Shown here in pieces: positions 17,946 to 25,789 of a DNA stretch of 64,000 bases (its first letter is position 1; every line of letters starts with the position of its first letter). The stretch lies in contig DEJS01000007.1 of the NCBI GenBank assembly GCA_002353485.1, positions 37,934-101,933 of the forward strand, read 5' to 3'. Below the pieces are notes generated by a model. It was given only the letters and a program-made list of their open reading frames with translations. It was not told the origin of the DNA and searched no databases. Source of the DNA: Prevotella sp. UBA2742. Lineage in GTDB: Bacteria > Bacteroidota > Bacteroidia > Bacteroidales > Bacteroidaceae. The translations under genes and the position numbers were made by a program.

Positions 17946-19427
17946 ATGAGTATATTAAGTTTATTCGTAGTAATTCCCGCCTTGATGCTTTTGGGCCTTT
18001 GGCTTTCTAAAACGCTCAATCAGGTGCGTGGAGTGATGGTTGCTGGCGCCTCGTGTTTGCTGGCCTTGTCCGTATGGCTGACTTTTTATTTTGTGCAACA
18101 GCGTGCAGCTGGCAATACCGATGTGATGCTGTTGACGGCTAGTACGCCGTGGTTCAAACCGCTCAATATAGCCTACTCCGTCGGAGTCGACGGTATTTCG
18201 GTGGTCATGTTGCTTTTGTCGAGTATCATTGTTTTCACTGGTACTTTTGCCTCATGGCAGCTGAAGCCCATGACGAAAGAGTATTTCCTCTGGTTCACCC
18301 TGCTGTCGACGGGTGTCTACGGCTTCTTCATCTGCACCGACATGTTCACCATGTTTATGTTTTATGAGGTAGCTCTCATCCCCATGTACTTGCTCATCGG
18401 TGTCTGGGGCTCGGGCAACAAGGAGTACGCCGCCATGAAGCTGACGCTAATGCTGATGGGAGGTTCCGCCCTGCTCATCCTTGGCATCCTCGGCATCTAC
18501 TACTTCAGCGGTGCCACGACCATGAACGTCAACGAGATTGCTGCCATGCACAACATCCCGGTAGAGACGCAGAAGGTCTTCTTCCCCTTCATCTTCATCG
18601 GCTTCGGCGTCCTAGGGGCCCTTTTCCCCTTCCACACTTGGTCGCCCGATGGTCATGCCTCGGCACCCACGGCTGTCTCCATGTTGCATGCCGGCGTGCT
18701 GATGAAGTTAGGAGGCTACGGCTGCTTCCGTGTGGCGATGTATCTGCTGCCCGATGCTGCTAACGAGCTGGCATGGATATTCCTGATACTCACTACCATC
18801 TCGGTGGTCTATGGTGCCTTCTCGGCCTGTGTACAGACCGATTTGAAGTACATCAACGCCTATTCCTCGGTGTCGCACTGCGGACTAGTGCTTTTTGCCC
18901 TACTGATGATGACCAAGACCTCATGCACTGGTGCCATACTGCAGATGCTGTCGCACGGTTTGATGACGGCCCTCTTTTTTGCCCTCATCGGTATGATCTA
19001 TGGACGTACCCATACCCGTGATATCCGTTACTTGGACGGTCTGATGAAGATCATGCCATTCCTTGCCGTGGGTTATGTAGTGGCAGGTCTTGCCAACCTC
19101 GGTCTGCCGGGCTTCTCTGGTTTCATTGCTGAGATGACCATCTTCGTGGGTTCTTTCGAGAATCCTGATACGTTTCACCGTGTGGCCACCATCATCGCTT
19201 GCACCAGCATCGTTGTGACAGCCGTCTACATCCTGCGCGTCGTAGGCAAGATACTGTATGGCGAAGTGAAGAACCAGCACTACTTGGAGCTTACCGATGC
19301 TACGTGGGATGAGCGTGTCGCCGTCATCTGTCTCATTGCCTGTGTTGCAGGTCTTGGCCTGTTCCCTCTTTGGGCGAGCAATGTCATTTCGGATGCTGTA
19401 GGACCGATTCTCGCAAATATTATCTAA
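17946..19427 (+). CDS. nuoM: Complex I subunit M (NuoM), antiporter-like
   Basis: 493 residues. Key blocks are SVGVDGISVVMLLLSS, FYEVALIPMYLLIGVWG (channel Glu), ALFPFHTWSPDGHASAPTAV and YSSVSHCGLVLF. The leader of 41 nt after nuoL has CGAAATAA twice in tandem (17923-17938). Confidence 0.95.
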   Translation: MSILSLFVVIPALMLLGLWLSKTLNQVRGVMVAGASCLLALSVWLTFYFVQQRAAGNTDVMLLTASTPWFKPLNIAYSVGVDGISVVMLLLSSIIVFTGTFASWQLKPMTKEYFLWFTLLSTGVYGFFICTDMFTMFMFYEVALIPMYLLIGVWGSGNKEYAAMKLTLMLMGGSALLILGILGIYYFSGATTMNVNEIAAMHNIPVETQKVFFPFIFIGFGVLGALFPFHTWSPDGHASAPTAVSMLHAGVLMKLGGYGCFRVAMYLLPDAANELAWIFLILTTISVVYGAFSACVQTDLKYINAYSSVSHCGLVLFALLMMTKTSCTGAILQMLSHGLMTALFFALIGMIYGRTHTRDIRYLDGLMKIMPFLAVGYVVAGLANLGLPGFSGFIAEMTIFVGSFENPDTFHRVATIIACTSIVVTAVYILRVVGKILYGEVKNQHYLELTDATWDERVAVICLIACVAGLGLFPLWASNVISDAVGPILANII

Positions 19428-19445
19428 AAATAGAAGATTAAAGAT

Positions 19446-20900
19446 ATGGGATATAGTCAATTCTTAAATATGATTCCCGAGGCCTTATTGGTTCTCGCGC
19501 TTATACTGGTGTTCTTTGCAGATTTCTGCCTTATGAAGAGTGAACGTAAGACAGCTCTGCTCAGCAAACTGACAGTCATGTTACTTATTTGTAACATGGT
19601 GATGATGACCACAGTGGCTCCTGCTGAGGCTTTCGGAGGAATGTATGTGGCTACCAAGGCTGCTAACGTGATGAAGATTATCCTCTCTTTGGGTACACTT
19701 ATTGTCGTTATCATGGCCCAGCCCTGGTTAGAAAACGAAGCAAAAAAGTATGCAGGCGAATTCTATCTGTTGGTGTTTTCCACGTTGTTGGGTATGTTCA
19801 TAATGACATCCAGTGGTAACTTTCTTATGTTCTTCCTCGGACTTGAGACTGCCTCTGTGCCGATGGCCTGTCTGGTAGCTTTCGATAAGTACAAGAAGAA
19901 CTCGGCTGAGGGTGCTGCTAAGTACATTCTGACGGCCACCTTCTCCAGTGGCGTCATGCTTTACGGTCTGTCGTTTGTCTACGGCAGCGTAGGCACGCTC
20001 TATTTCGATGATGTCGCTCAGCGCATAGGTTTCTTCGCCCAATACAAGAGCCAACTGCCCATGCTCATCATGGGACTGGTGTTCTTCTTCAGCGGACTGG
20101 GCTTTAAACTGTCACTTGTGCCCTTCCACTTCTGGACGGCTGATACCTATCAGGGCGCACCCACGGCCGTCACTGGCTACCTGTCGGTCGTATCCAAGGG
20201 TGCCGCCGCCTTCGCTCTGATGGCCATCTTTGTCAAGGCTTTCGGTCCGCTGACGGAGTATTGGGAGTACCTGCTCTACATCGTTATCGTGCTCAGCATC
20301 ACCATTGCCAACCTCTTTGCTATCCGTCAGAGCGAGTTGAAGCGCTTCATGGCCTTCAGCTCCATCTCGCAGGCCGGTTACATCATGCTGGCCGTCATCG
20401 GAGCCTCGCAGACTGGCATGGCCGCGCTGATGTACTACGTGCTGGTGTATGTCGTGGCCAACATGGCCGTCTTCACCGTCATCAGTACCGTCGAGCAGAA
20501 CAATGGCGGCACAACGATGATGTCCAGTTACGACGGACTCTATCAGACCAACCCCAAGCTGGCGTTCCTCATGACGCTGGCCCTGTTCTCACTGGCCGGT
20601 ATTCCTCCGTTTGCAGGCATGTTCTCGAAGTTCTTTGTCTTCATGGCTGCTGCCCAGCAGGGTTCTTTCTGGGCCTACTTCGTGGTGTTTATCGCTTTGG
20701 TCAATACCGTCGTGAGCTTGTACTACTACCTGCTCATCGTGAAGGCCATGTATATCAAGCAGACCGACACACCTCTTCCTTCCTTTCATGCAGATGGGAG
20801 CAGTCGCATAGCTCTTGTAATCTGTACTACAGGCATTGTGCTTTTCGGTATCTGTTCCTATATTTATGACTGGCTGTTTGCTGCTTCGGCTACGTTCTGA
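19446..20900 (+). CDS. nuoN: Complex I subunit N (NuoN), antiporter-like
   Basis: 484 residues. Conserved FFLGLETASVPMACLVA (channel Glu), GLGFKLSLVPFHFWTADTYQ and FMAFSSISQAGYIML. Last gene of the operon, 21 nt before a strong terminator. The operon order A-B-CD-H-I-J-K-L-M-N without E, F or G is that of Bacteroidetes-type complex I. Confidence 0.95.
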   Translation: MGYSQFLNMIPEALLVLALILVFFADFCLMKSERKTALLSKLTVMLLICNMVMMTTVAPAEAFGGMYVATKAANVMKIILSLGTLIVVIMAQPWLENEAKKYAGEFYLLVFSTLLGMFIMTSSGNFLMFFLGLETASVPMACLVAFDKYKKNSAEGAAKYILTATFSSGVMLYGLSFVYGSVGTLYFDDVAQRIGFFAQYKSQLPMLIMGLVFFFSGLGFKLSLVPFHFWTADTYQGAPTAVTGYLSVVSKGAAAFALMAIFVKAFGPLTEYWEYLLYIVIVLSITIANLFAIRQSELKRFMAFSSISQAGYIMLAVIGASQTGMAALMYYVLVYVVANMAVFTVISTVEQNNGGTTMMSSYDGLYQTNPKLAFLMTLALFSLAGIPPFAGMFSKFFVFMAAAQQGSFWAYFVVFIALVNTVVSLYYYLLIVKAMYIKQTDTPLPSFHADGSSRIALVICTTGIVLFGICSYIYDWLFAASATF

Positions 20901-20921
20901 TGGTAGATTTCTATAAATATA

Positions 20922-20956
20922 AGTGGGACTTTCATCCGATGAAAGTCCCACTTTTT
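20922..20956 (+). terminator. Strong terminator closing the nuo operon (possibly bidirectional)
   Basis: A 13-15 bp perfect stem (AGTGGGACTTTCAT paired with its complement ending at 20952) followed by TTTTT. It lies between the convergent nuoN and histidine-kinase-like genes; on the minus strand it is followed only by a weak A/T-rich tract. Confidence 0.92.
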
Positions 20957-20985
20957 GTGGTATTATGGGAAAGATAGAATACTTT

Positions 20986-22485
20986 TTACGAATGTAGTTC
21001 AAGAATGAAGCGGGTGCCCTTAGTAAATAGTGGGTCAATCTCTAAGTCACCCTTCATCTTTAGAGCCATCTGCTTACAGATGGGTAGTCCAAGACCGTCG
21101 CCCTGAGTAAGGTCTTTAACTTCGCGGAACGACTTGAATACCTCATTGCGATCTTCTTCGGAGATGAAAGAACCTGTATTGGAGATTAAGAATTGGTGGG
21201 TGTGTGCACCACGCTTCTTGAAGTCGATTGCGATGTGTCCTCCCTCTGGCGTATAGAGGACTGCATTGTTAAGCAAGTGAGTAAGTATATGTGAGACGTA
21301 TTCTTTATTGATACTAACACTCATTTTGGGGGCGTCAACCTTTACAGTTACATCGTTTTTGACACGGCATTTTATTTGTTCTGCCAGCTGTTCGCAGAAG
21401 GCAGGTATCTGTATCTCCTCCAACTCAACCTCGTCGTCAATGGTGCTTTCGAGTTCTGAAAGTGTCTGTATATGGTTGGAGAAATCTATGAGGGCCTTTA
21501 CCTCAGGCTGTTTGGTATCGAGCTTTTTGAGCGTGGGCTCTAGCTGTGCTGCAATGTTGTTGATAAATTTAGCCTTGAGCGCATTGTTGTCGTTGGCTAA
21601 GCGAATGACCTTTTTCTGTTTGCGTGTTTGCACAATGAACCGCATCAGTACGATAGCTCCTACGACGAGGGCGATGGCCAATGCTGCAGCCAGAACACAG
21701 AGCCCAATGATAATGGTCATACGTGTGGTGAGCGAACTATCCTTATCGTCGATAGCCTTCTGATTGGCTGCTATCTGTTGCTTTAGCTCCTTCATTTCGT
21801 CGGCATGTTTTAGTATAGTAGTGGAATCTTTCCATGCCATGTAACTGCTGTATGATTGTGCCACGATGTTGGCAGAATTACTGTGTCTGCCGTTGGTAAT
21901 AAGTGTCTTATATGCTTCTTCAACCTTGTCGTACTCTTTAGAGGCTGTTAGTTTCTGAGCCATTTCCTTGAACACAGCATTGCCTTGGGCGTTCATGCCG
22001 AAGGTGTAATAATAGATAGCCTTAGTGTAGAGAAGGTCATTCTTGATGGTTTCGTCACTGGAGGCATTTGCATGGTTCTCAAGTGCCTTGAGTTGATCTT
22101 TAGCAGAGTCTAGCTTGCGCAGCTTGATATACATCTGCAGACGTTCCTTTGACGTATAGTAATATAACTGTGCCGTTTCGGACGGACTCTTTTTGCTAGC
22201 AATGACTTGCTGATCGATACGGCGTAACAAGTCGAAAGCTTCTTTGTAGTAGTTCTCCTTATAGTATAATTGTGTCGCTTTGACGCCACACTCTACACCC
22301 TGTTTCATTAGACCGCGGTTGACGTAGTCCTCGAAGGCACGGATGTAGTTGAAGCGAGCTGGTGCTACGTTCCCTTTTTCTGCCTCTTCGTCGGCACGTT
22401 GCTGTAGTGAGCTTTTCTCTTGTGCAGTGGCATAGGTGCAACAGAATAGCAAGCTCATGAATAGAATCAGAAACTTTCTTTTCAT
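20986..22485 (-). CDS. TPR membrane histidine-kinase-like protein lacking the phospho-acceptor His
   Basis: 499 residues. Signal peptide MKRKFLILFMSLLFCCTYATAQ, periplasmic TPR-like helices about 25-250, one span about 256-285, then a cytoplasmic kinase-like module. The dimerisation helix reads FINNIAAQLEPTLKKL (from Phe307): Ala313 and Gln314 stand where sensor kinases have the His-Glu of the H-box. The ATPase part keeps an N-box (LLNNAVLYT, Asn406) and a glycine box GDGLGLPI (about 462-469), but the D-box reads ISNTGSF with Asn436 in place of the adenine-binding Asp. No response-regulator gene is adjacent. It may be a pseudokinase or an ATP-sensing scaffold; a normal histidine kinase role is unlikely. 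Confidence 0.85.
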   Translation of the reverse strand: MKRKFLILFMSLLFCCTYATAQEKSSLQQRADEEAEKGNVAPARFNYIRAFEDYVNRGLMKQGVECGVKATQLYYKENYYKEAFDLLRRIDQQVIASKKSPSETAQLYYYTSKERLQMYIKLRKLDSAKDQLKALENHANASSDETIKNDLLYTKAIYYYTFGMNAQGNAVFKEMAQKLTASKEYDKVEEAYKTLITNGRHSNSANIVAQSYSSYMAWKDSTTILKHADEMKELKQQIAANQKAIDDKDSSLTTRMTIIIGLCVLAAALAIALVVGAIVLMRFIVQTRKQKKVIRLANDNNALKAKFINNIAAQLEPTLKKLDTKQPEVKALIDFSNHIQTLSELESTIDDEVELEEIQIPAFCEQLAEQIKCRVKNDVTVKVDAPKMSVSINKEYVSHILTHLLNNAVLYTPEGGHIAIDFKKRGAHTHQFLISNTGSFISEEDRNEVFKSFREVKDLTQGDGLGLPICKQMALKMKGDLEIDPLFTKGTRFILELHS

Positions 22486-22571
22486 ATTGAATTTGTCGTG
22501 GTTGTATATTATTATTCTGCGTGCAAAGTTAGGTATTTATTTTTTTCTTGCCAAATATTCTATGTATTTTC

Positions 22572-22603
22572 TTTGGTAACCTGAAAAAATATCCTTATCT
22601 TTG
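22572..22603 (+). promoter_or_regulatory. Consensus promoter of serine acetyltransferase gene
   Basis: TTTG at 22572-22575 and TATCTTTG at 22596-22603 are separated by exactly 20 nt, the best match to the Bacteroidetes promoter consensus in this window. It decides the start of the gene: the open frame begins at a TTG that is part of the -7 box, so the ATG at 22628 must be used. Confidence 0.85.
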
Positions 22604-22627
22604 CCGTCAAAAAAAACTATTAAGGAA

Positions 22628-23545
22628 ATGGAAAAGCGAGTCAGCGAAGTAATACTACGTAATGTGGAATTGCTTTCGCATATGTCAGAGCAAGAGGTGG
22701 GCATGATGCCAGCCACCGAGGCTCCGCTGCCGTCGGTTGAGCAAGTAGAACGTATCGTTATGCTGGTAAAGAACATCATCTTTCCAGACTATACAGGGAA
22801 ACGGCAGTCTGACGAGTCTATACGTTCATTCAGCATTGGTGAATACATGGTAGAACTGCAACGTCGTCTAACGAAGCAGATAGCTCATGGCTTGCAGTTC
22901 TGTGAGGACTGTGAGCAAAATAAGACGAAGGAATGGACCTATAAGGAGGCTGAGCGTCTGTCATTGGATTTCATCGACACGTTGCCTGAGATAAAGCGCC
23001 TCATATATACTGACGTACAGGCTATGTTCGACAATGACCCTGCTGCCCCTAACTATGGCGAGGTTATATTTTGCTATCCTATTATTAATACGATGATACA
23101 CTATCGCATAGCCCATCGCTTGCATGAGCTGAGAGTGCCCGTGTTGCCACGTATCATCACTGAACAAGCCCATTCCGTAACGGGTATAGACATCCACCCT
23201 GGGGCTCAGATAGGTGAGTATTTCGCCATAGATCATGGTACGGGTGTAGTGATAGGTGAGACGTGTATTATTGGCAACCATGTGACGCTATATCAGGGCG
23301 TCACGTTGGGCGCCAAGAGTTTTAAGTACGATGAGCTTGGTAACATGCTGAATGTGCCGCGTCACCCCATTATCGAAGACTATGTGACAGTTTACTCGAA
23401 TGCCTCCATCTTGGGGCGTATCACTATTGGTCACCATTCTGTGATAGGCGGTAACATTTGGGTAACTAATAATGTGGCTCCCTACTCACGAATTCAACAA
23501 TCGAAAGCAGTGCAAAGCTCCTTTGAAGGTGGACTGGGTATCTGA
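22628..23545 (+). CDS. cysE: Serine O-acetyltransferase
   Basis: 305 residues. The N-terminal about 150 residues are the helical SATase domain; the rest is a left-handed beta-helix of hexapeptide repeats with HPGAQIGEYFAIDHGTGVVI, GETCIIGNHVTLYQGVTLGA and GNIWVTNN. His in DIHPGA and IDHGTG are the catalytic positions of CysE. It acetylates L-serine with acetyl-CoA as the first step of cysteine synthesis in the cytoplasm. The length agrees with the longer plant/Bacteroidetes-type SATs. Monocistronic, between a consensus promoter and a terminator. Confidence 0.92.
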   Translation: MEKRVSEVILRNVELLSHMSEQEVGMMPATEAPLPSVEQVERIVMLVKNIIFPDYTGKRQSDESIRSFSIGEYMVELQRRLTKQIAHGLQFCEDCEQNKTKEWTYKEAERLSLDFIDTLPEIKRLIYTDVQAMFDNDPAAPNYGEVIFCYPIINTMIHYRIAHRLHELRVPVLPRIITEQAHSVTGIDIHPGAQIGEYFAIDHGTGVVIGETCIIGNHVTLYQGVTLGAKSFKYDELGNMLNVPRHPIIEDYVTVYSNASILGRITIGHHSVIGGNIWVTNNVAPYSRIQQSKAVQSSFEGGLGI

Positions 23546-23565
23546 AATGTTGATAATTGAGAACA

Positions 23566-23599
23566 AAAGAGACTTCCTTATTTAGAAGTCTCTTTTTTT
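23566..23599 (+). terminator. Terminator of cysE, overlapping the 3' end of the convergent lipoprotein gene
   Basis: A 9-bp stem AGAGACTTC (23568-23576) / GAAGTCTCT (23585-23593) with an 8-nt loop and seven T. The stop codon of the convergent gene (23578-23580) lies in the loop and its last codons (Lys-Glu-Thr-Ser-Lys) are the downstream stem arm. Confidence 0.88.
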
Positions 23600-24138
23600 G
23601 CAATAGCTTTCGCGAACTCGCCGCTGGCATAGTAACGAAGTGCATTGCTTGAACGTGTAGGAGCATAATATGTCCTATAGAATGTCCAGTCAAAGCGGTT
23701 GTCGTAGTACAGCTCGAAGCTTACGTCACGCGAAGTCCCATCGTCCATGTAACCCCAAAAGCGGTTGACATCTAATCCATAGTCGTAGATAGACACTGTG
23801 TTCCAACTGTCGGCATAGTATATATATATTACGCCCCTATCCACTTCCCATTCAAAGTCACAGTAGTAGTAGTTCTCGCGAGGGCTGTTTACGTTATAAT
23901 CTACTTCATAGCCCACACCACCATAGTTGTCGTAGCGTTCGAAATACATCGTCGTGCGGTAACTATTGCCACGCATGTTAAAACGGTCATAGAAGTATGT
24001 ATCAATATATCCAGTCCAAGTACCCTCCAACACACCGGCTTCGCGACGGTCTTGGCGGTCAGAATCTTCGACCCAGTCACAGCTAGTGAACGTAGTGACC
24101 ATAAAAGTCATCATTAGTAACGTATAAATCTTCTTCAT
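23578..24138 (-). CDS. Tyrosine-rich hypothetical lipoprotein
   Basis: 186 residues. Lipoprotein signal MKKIYTLLMMTFMVTTFTSC with the Cys at residue 20, so it should be membrane-anchored. The mature part has no family I can name; it is strikingly rich in Tyr (about one in seven) with alternating polar/aromatic strands (RTTMYFERYDNYGGVGYEVDY, split by Gly), beginning with LEGTWTGYIDTYF, a pattern reminiscent of lipocalin-like or other small beta-barrel lipoproteins. Own promoter at 24194-24225 with a long leader of about 50 nt and a 16-bp palindrome upstream. The C-terminal five codons are part of a terminator hairpin. Confidence 0.72.
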   Translation of the reverse strand: MKKIYTLLMMTFMVTTFTSCDWVEDSDRQDRREAGVLEGTWTGYIDTYFYDRFNMRGNSYRTTMYFERYDNYGGVGYEVDYNVNSPRENYYYCDFEWEVDRGVIYIYYADSWNTVSIYDYGLDVNRFWGYMDDGTSRDVSFELYYDNRFDWTFYRTYYAPTRSSNALRYYASGEFAKAIAKKETSK

Positions 24139-24193
24139 AGTCGTTATGGATTAATAATTGTTCAACATTTGTCTTTTGATCTCTTTTACACTG

Positions 24194-24225
24194 CAAAATT
24201 ACAAACGGTTTTGCTATGATACAAG
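24194..24225 (-). promoter_or_regulatory. Promoter of Tyr-rich lipoprotein gene
   Basis: On the minus strand TAATTTTG (24201 to 24194) with CTTG (24225 to 24222) 20 nt upstream, matching the TTTG/TAnnTTTG consensus with one mismatch. Confidence 0.7.
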
Positions 24226-24244
24226 TTTTTTTTCCTAATTTAGG

Positions 24245-24260
24245 GTAGGGAATTCCCTAC
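24245..24260. promoter_or_regulatory. Perfect 16-bp palindrome, possible operator
   Basis: GTAGGGAATTCCCTAC, an uninterrupted self-complementary site 20 nt upstream of the -33 box of the lipoprotein promoter. It has the size and symmetry of a dimeric regulator site and no T-run. Confidence 0.45.
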
Positions 24261-24411
24261 TTGTGTAGAAATTTTTTATAAATAGTGAAGATTTTAGAAG
24301 AAAAACATTGCCATTTCAAAAACAATTTGTAAATTTACCACGTGAAATTAATTTGACTAGTGTAGAATAACGATTTCTTTTCCATTATTAATACTATCAT
24401 TAGAAAGTAAG

Positions 24412-24451
24412 GAAGCGGCATGATTGTGAAATCCCGCCGCTTCGTCTTTTT
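24412..24451. terminator. Hairpin with T-run downstream of MFS gene
   Basis: GAAGCGGC (24412-24419) pairs with GCCGCTTC (24436-24443), loop 16 nt. On the plus strand it is followed by GTCTTTTTTT; on the minus strand, the direction of the MFS gene ending at 24455, the tail is only CTTACTTTC. Termination of the minus-strand gene is plausible but the U-tract is poor. Confidence 0.5.
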
Positions 24452-24454
24452 TTA

Positions 24455-25741
24455 TTACTCATCATTCTCTTTCTTCTTTCCAAATTCTGGGTCGACCTTT
24501 ATAAGTGCCGTTACTGCGAAAGTTATGGTGCAAAGGGCCATCACGATGATGAAGAAGGTACGATATCCCAGAATGTCCTTCATCCAGCCTGACAACATGC
24601 CAGGAAGCATAAGTCCCAAATAAGAGATAGCTGTGCAGAAGGCGTAGTGTGACGTCTGGAATGACCCTTTAGAGAAGTAAAGCATGTATAGGGTAAGTGC
24701 GGTAAATCCAATACCGTAGCCAAATTGTTCGATAAACAGACAAGAGCTGATGATGAACAGATTTTCGGGCATGGCATAGCTCATGTAAACATAAACGATG
24801 TCAGGCAACGTGATGGCGCACACCATAGGCCATAACCACCGTTTGAATCCGTCGCGCCCTGCTAACATGCCACCCAAAATACCGCCAAGTGTCAGTCCGA
24901 TTACTCCCACGGTGCCGCTTGCTAATCCGAACTCCTGTGGTGACAATCCTAGTCCGCCGGCAGAATGGGGACGCATAAGGAACGTCACACTCATCTTGGT
25001 AAGCAACGCTTCTGGAAAACGATAGAACAGCAGGAACAGCATGGCGTAGAGCATCTGAAGTTTAGGCAGCTTCTGAAAGAATGTCTTAAAGGCTGTTATC
25101 ACCCCTGCCATTACCTCGCGGGTATTGGTTTTGTGAGGAATGTCGCGTGTAGCACGAGGCATGATGTAGCTGTGGTAGAGCCATATGGCAATGAACAATG
25201 CTGCCAGTCCGTAGAACATCAGGCACCAAGTATATGCTATTTGATGCCGGAACATGACCTGTAACACCCCAGCAACAGGTATGAGCACACCATTACCAAA
25301 GATGACAGCCAGACGGTAGAAAGTGTTACGTATGCCTACAAACCACACTTGCTGGTGGTCGTCCAACTCGAGCATATAATAGCCGTCAGCAGCGATGTCG
25401 TGTGTGGCACTGGAGAAGGCCATGAGGAAAAAGAAAGCCATGGTACCCTGAAACCAGAACGGTGTGTTCAGCGTGAAGGCCACGCCAGCCAGCGACGATC
25501 CCAATAGGAGCTGCATGGCAAGTACCCACCAGCGCTTGGTGCGGTATAGGTCGACAAAGGGACTCCATAGGGGTTTAATGACCCACGGTAGCCCCAACCA
25601 TCCAGTATAGAGGGCAATGTCTGTATCGGTTAGTCCAAGCTGCATATACATGACGACAGCTACAGTCATAACCACCACATTGGGTAGTCCTTCGGCAATA
25701 TAAAGGGTCGGAATCCACGACCAAGGATTTCTTTGTTTCAT
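24455..25741 (-). CDS. MFS transporter, AmpG (muropeptide permease) type
   Basis: 428 residues with about 12 membrane spans. The N-terminus IPTLYIAEGLPNVVVMTVAVV and the segment FSSATHDIAADGYYMLEL are typical of the AmpG/PAT branch of the major facilitator superfamily, which in Gram-negatives imports anhydro-muropeptides for recycling. It lies 48 nt downstream of a gene whose C-terminus is a SpoIID-type peptidoglycan-active domain, same strand, and the two are probably co-transcribed, supporting a cell-wall role. Substrate specificity is inferred, not proven. Confidence 0.8.
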   Translation of the reverse strand: MKQRNPWSWIPTLYIAEGLPNVVVMTVAVVMYMQLGLTDTDIALYTGWLGLPWVIKPLWSPFVDLYRTKRWWVLAMQLLLGSSLAGVAFTLNTPFWFQGTMAFFFLMAFSSATHDIAADGYYMLELDDHQQVWFVGIRNTFYRLAVIFGNGVLIPVAGVLQVMFRHQIAYTWCLMFYGLAALFIAIWLYHSYIMPRATRDIPHKTNTREVMAGVITAFKTFFQKLPKLQMLYAMLFLLFYRFPEALLTKMSVTFLMRPHSAGGLGLSPQEFGLASGTVGVIGLTLGGILGGMLAGRDGFKRWLWPMVCAITLPDIVYVYMSYAMPENLFIISSCLFIEQFGYGIGFTALTLYMLYFSKGSFQTSHYAFCTAISYLGLMLPGMLSGWMKDILGYRTFFIIVMALCTITFAVTALIKVDPEFGKKKENDE

Positions 25742-25789
25742 TTCTATTCTCGTTTTTCTTTCTTGATTATACTTGAAATGTTAATACTC

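Larger units (their letters stand above)
24139..24454. other. 316-nt intergenic region, A/T-rich, promoter and palindrome
   Basis: It contains the leader and promoter of the Tyr-rich lipoprotein gene (24194-24225), a perfect 16-bp palindrome (24245-24260) and a hairpin with T-run near 24412-24451 after the MFS gene. I see no coding frame or RNA gene in it. Confidence 0.6.
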
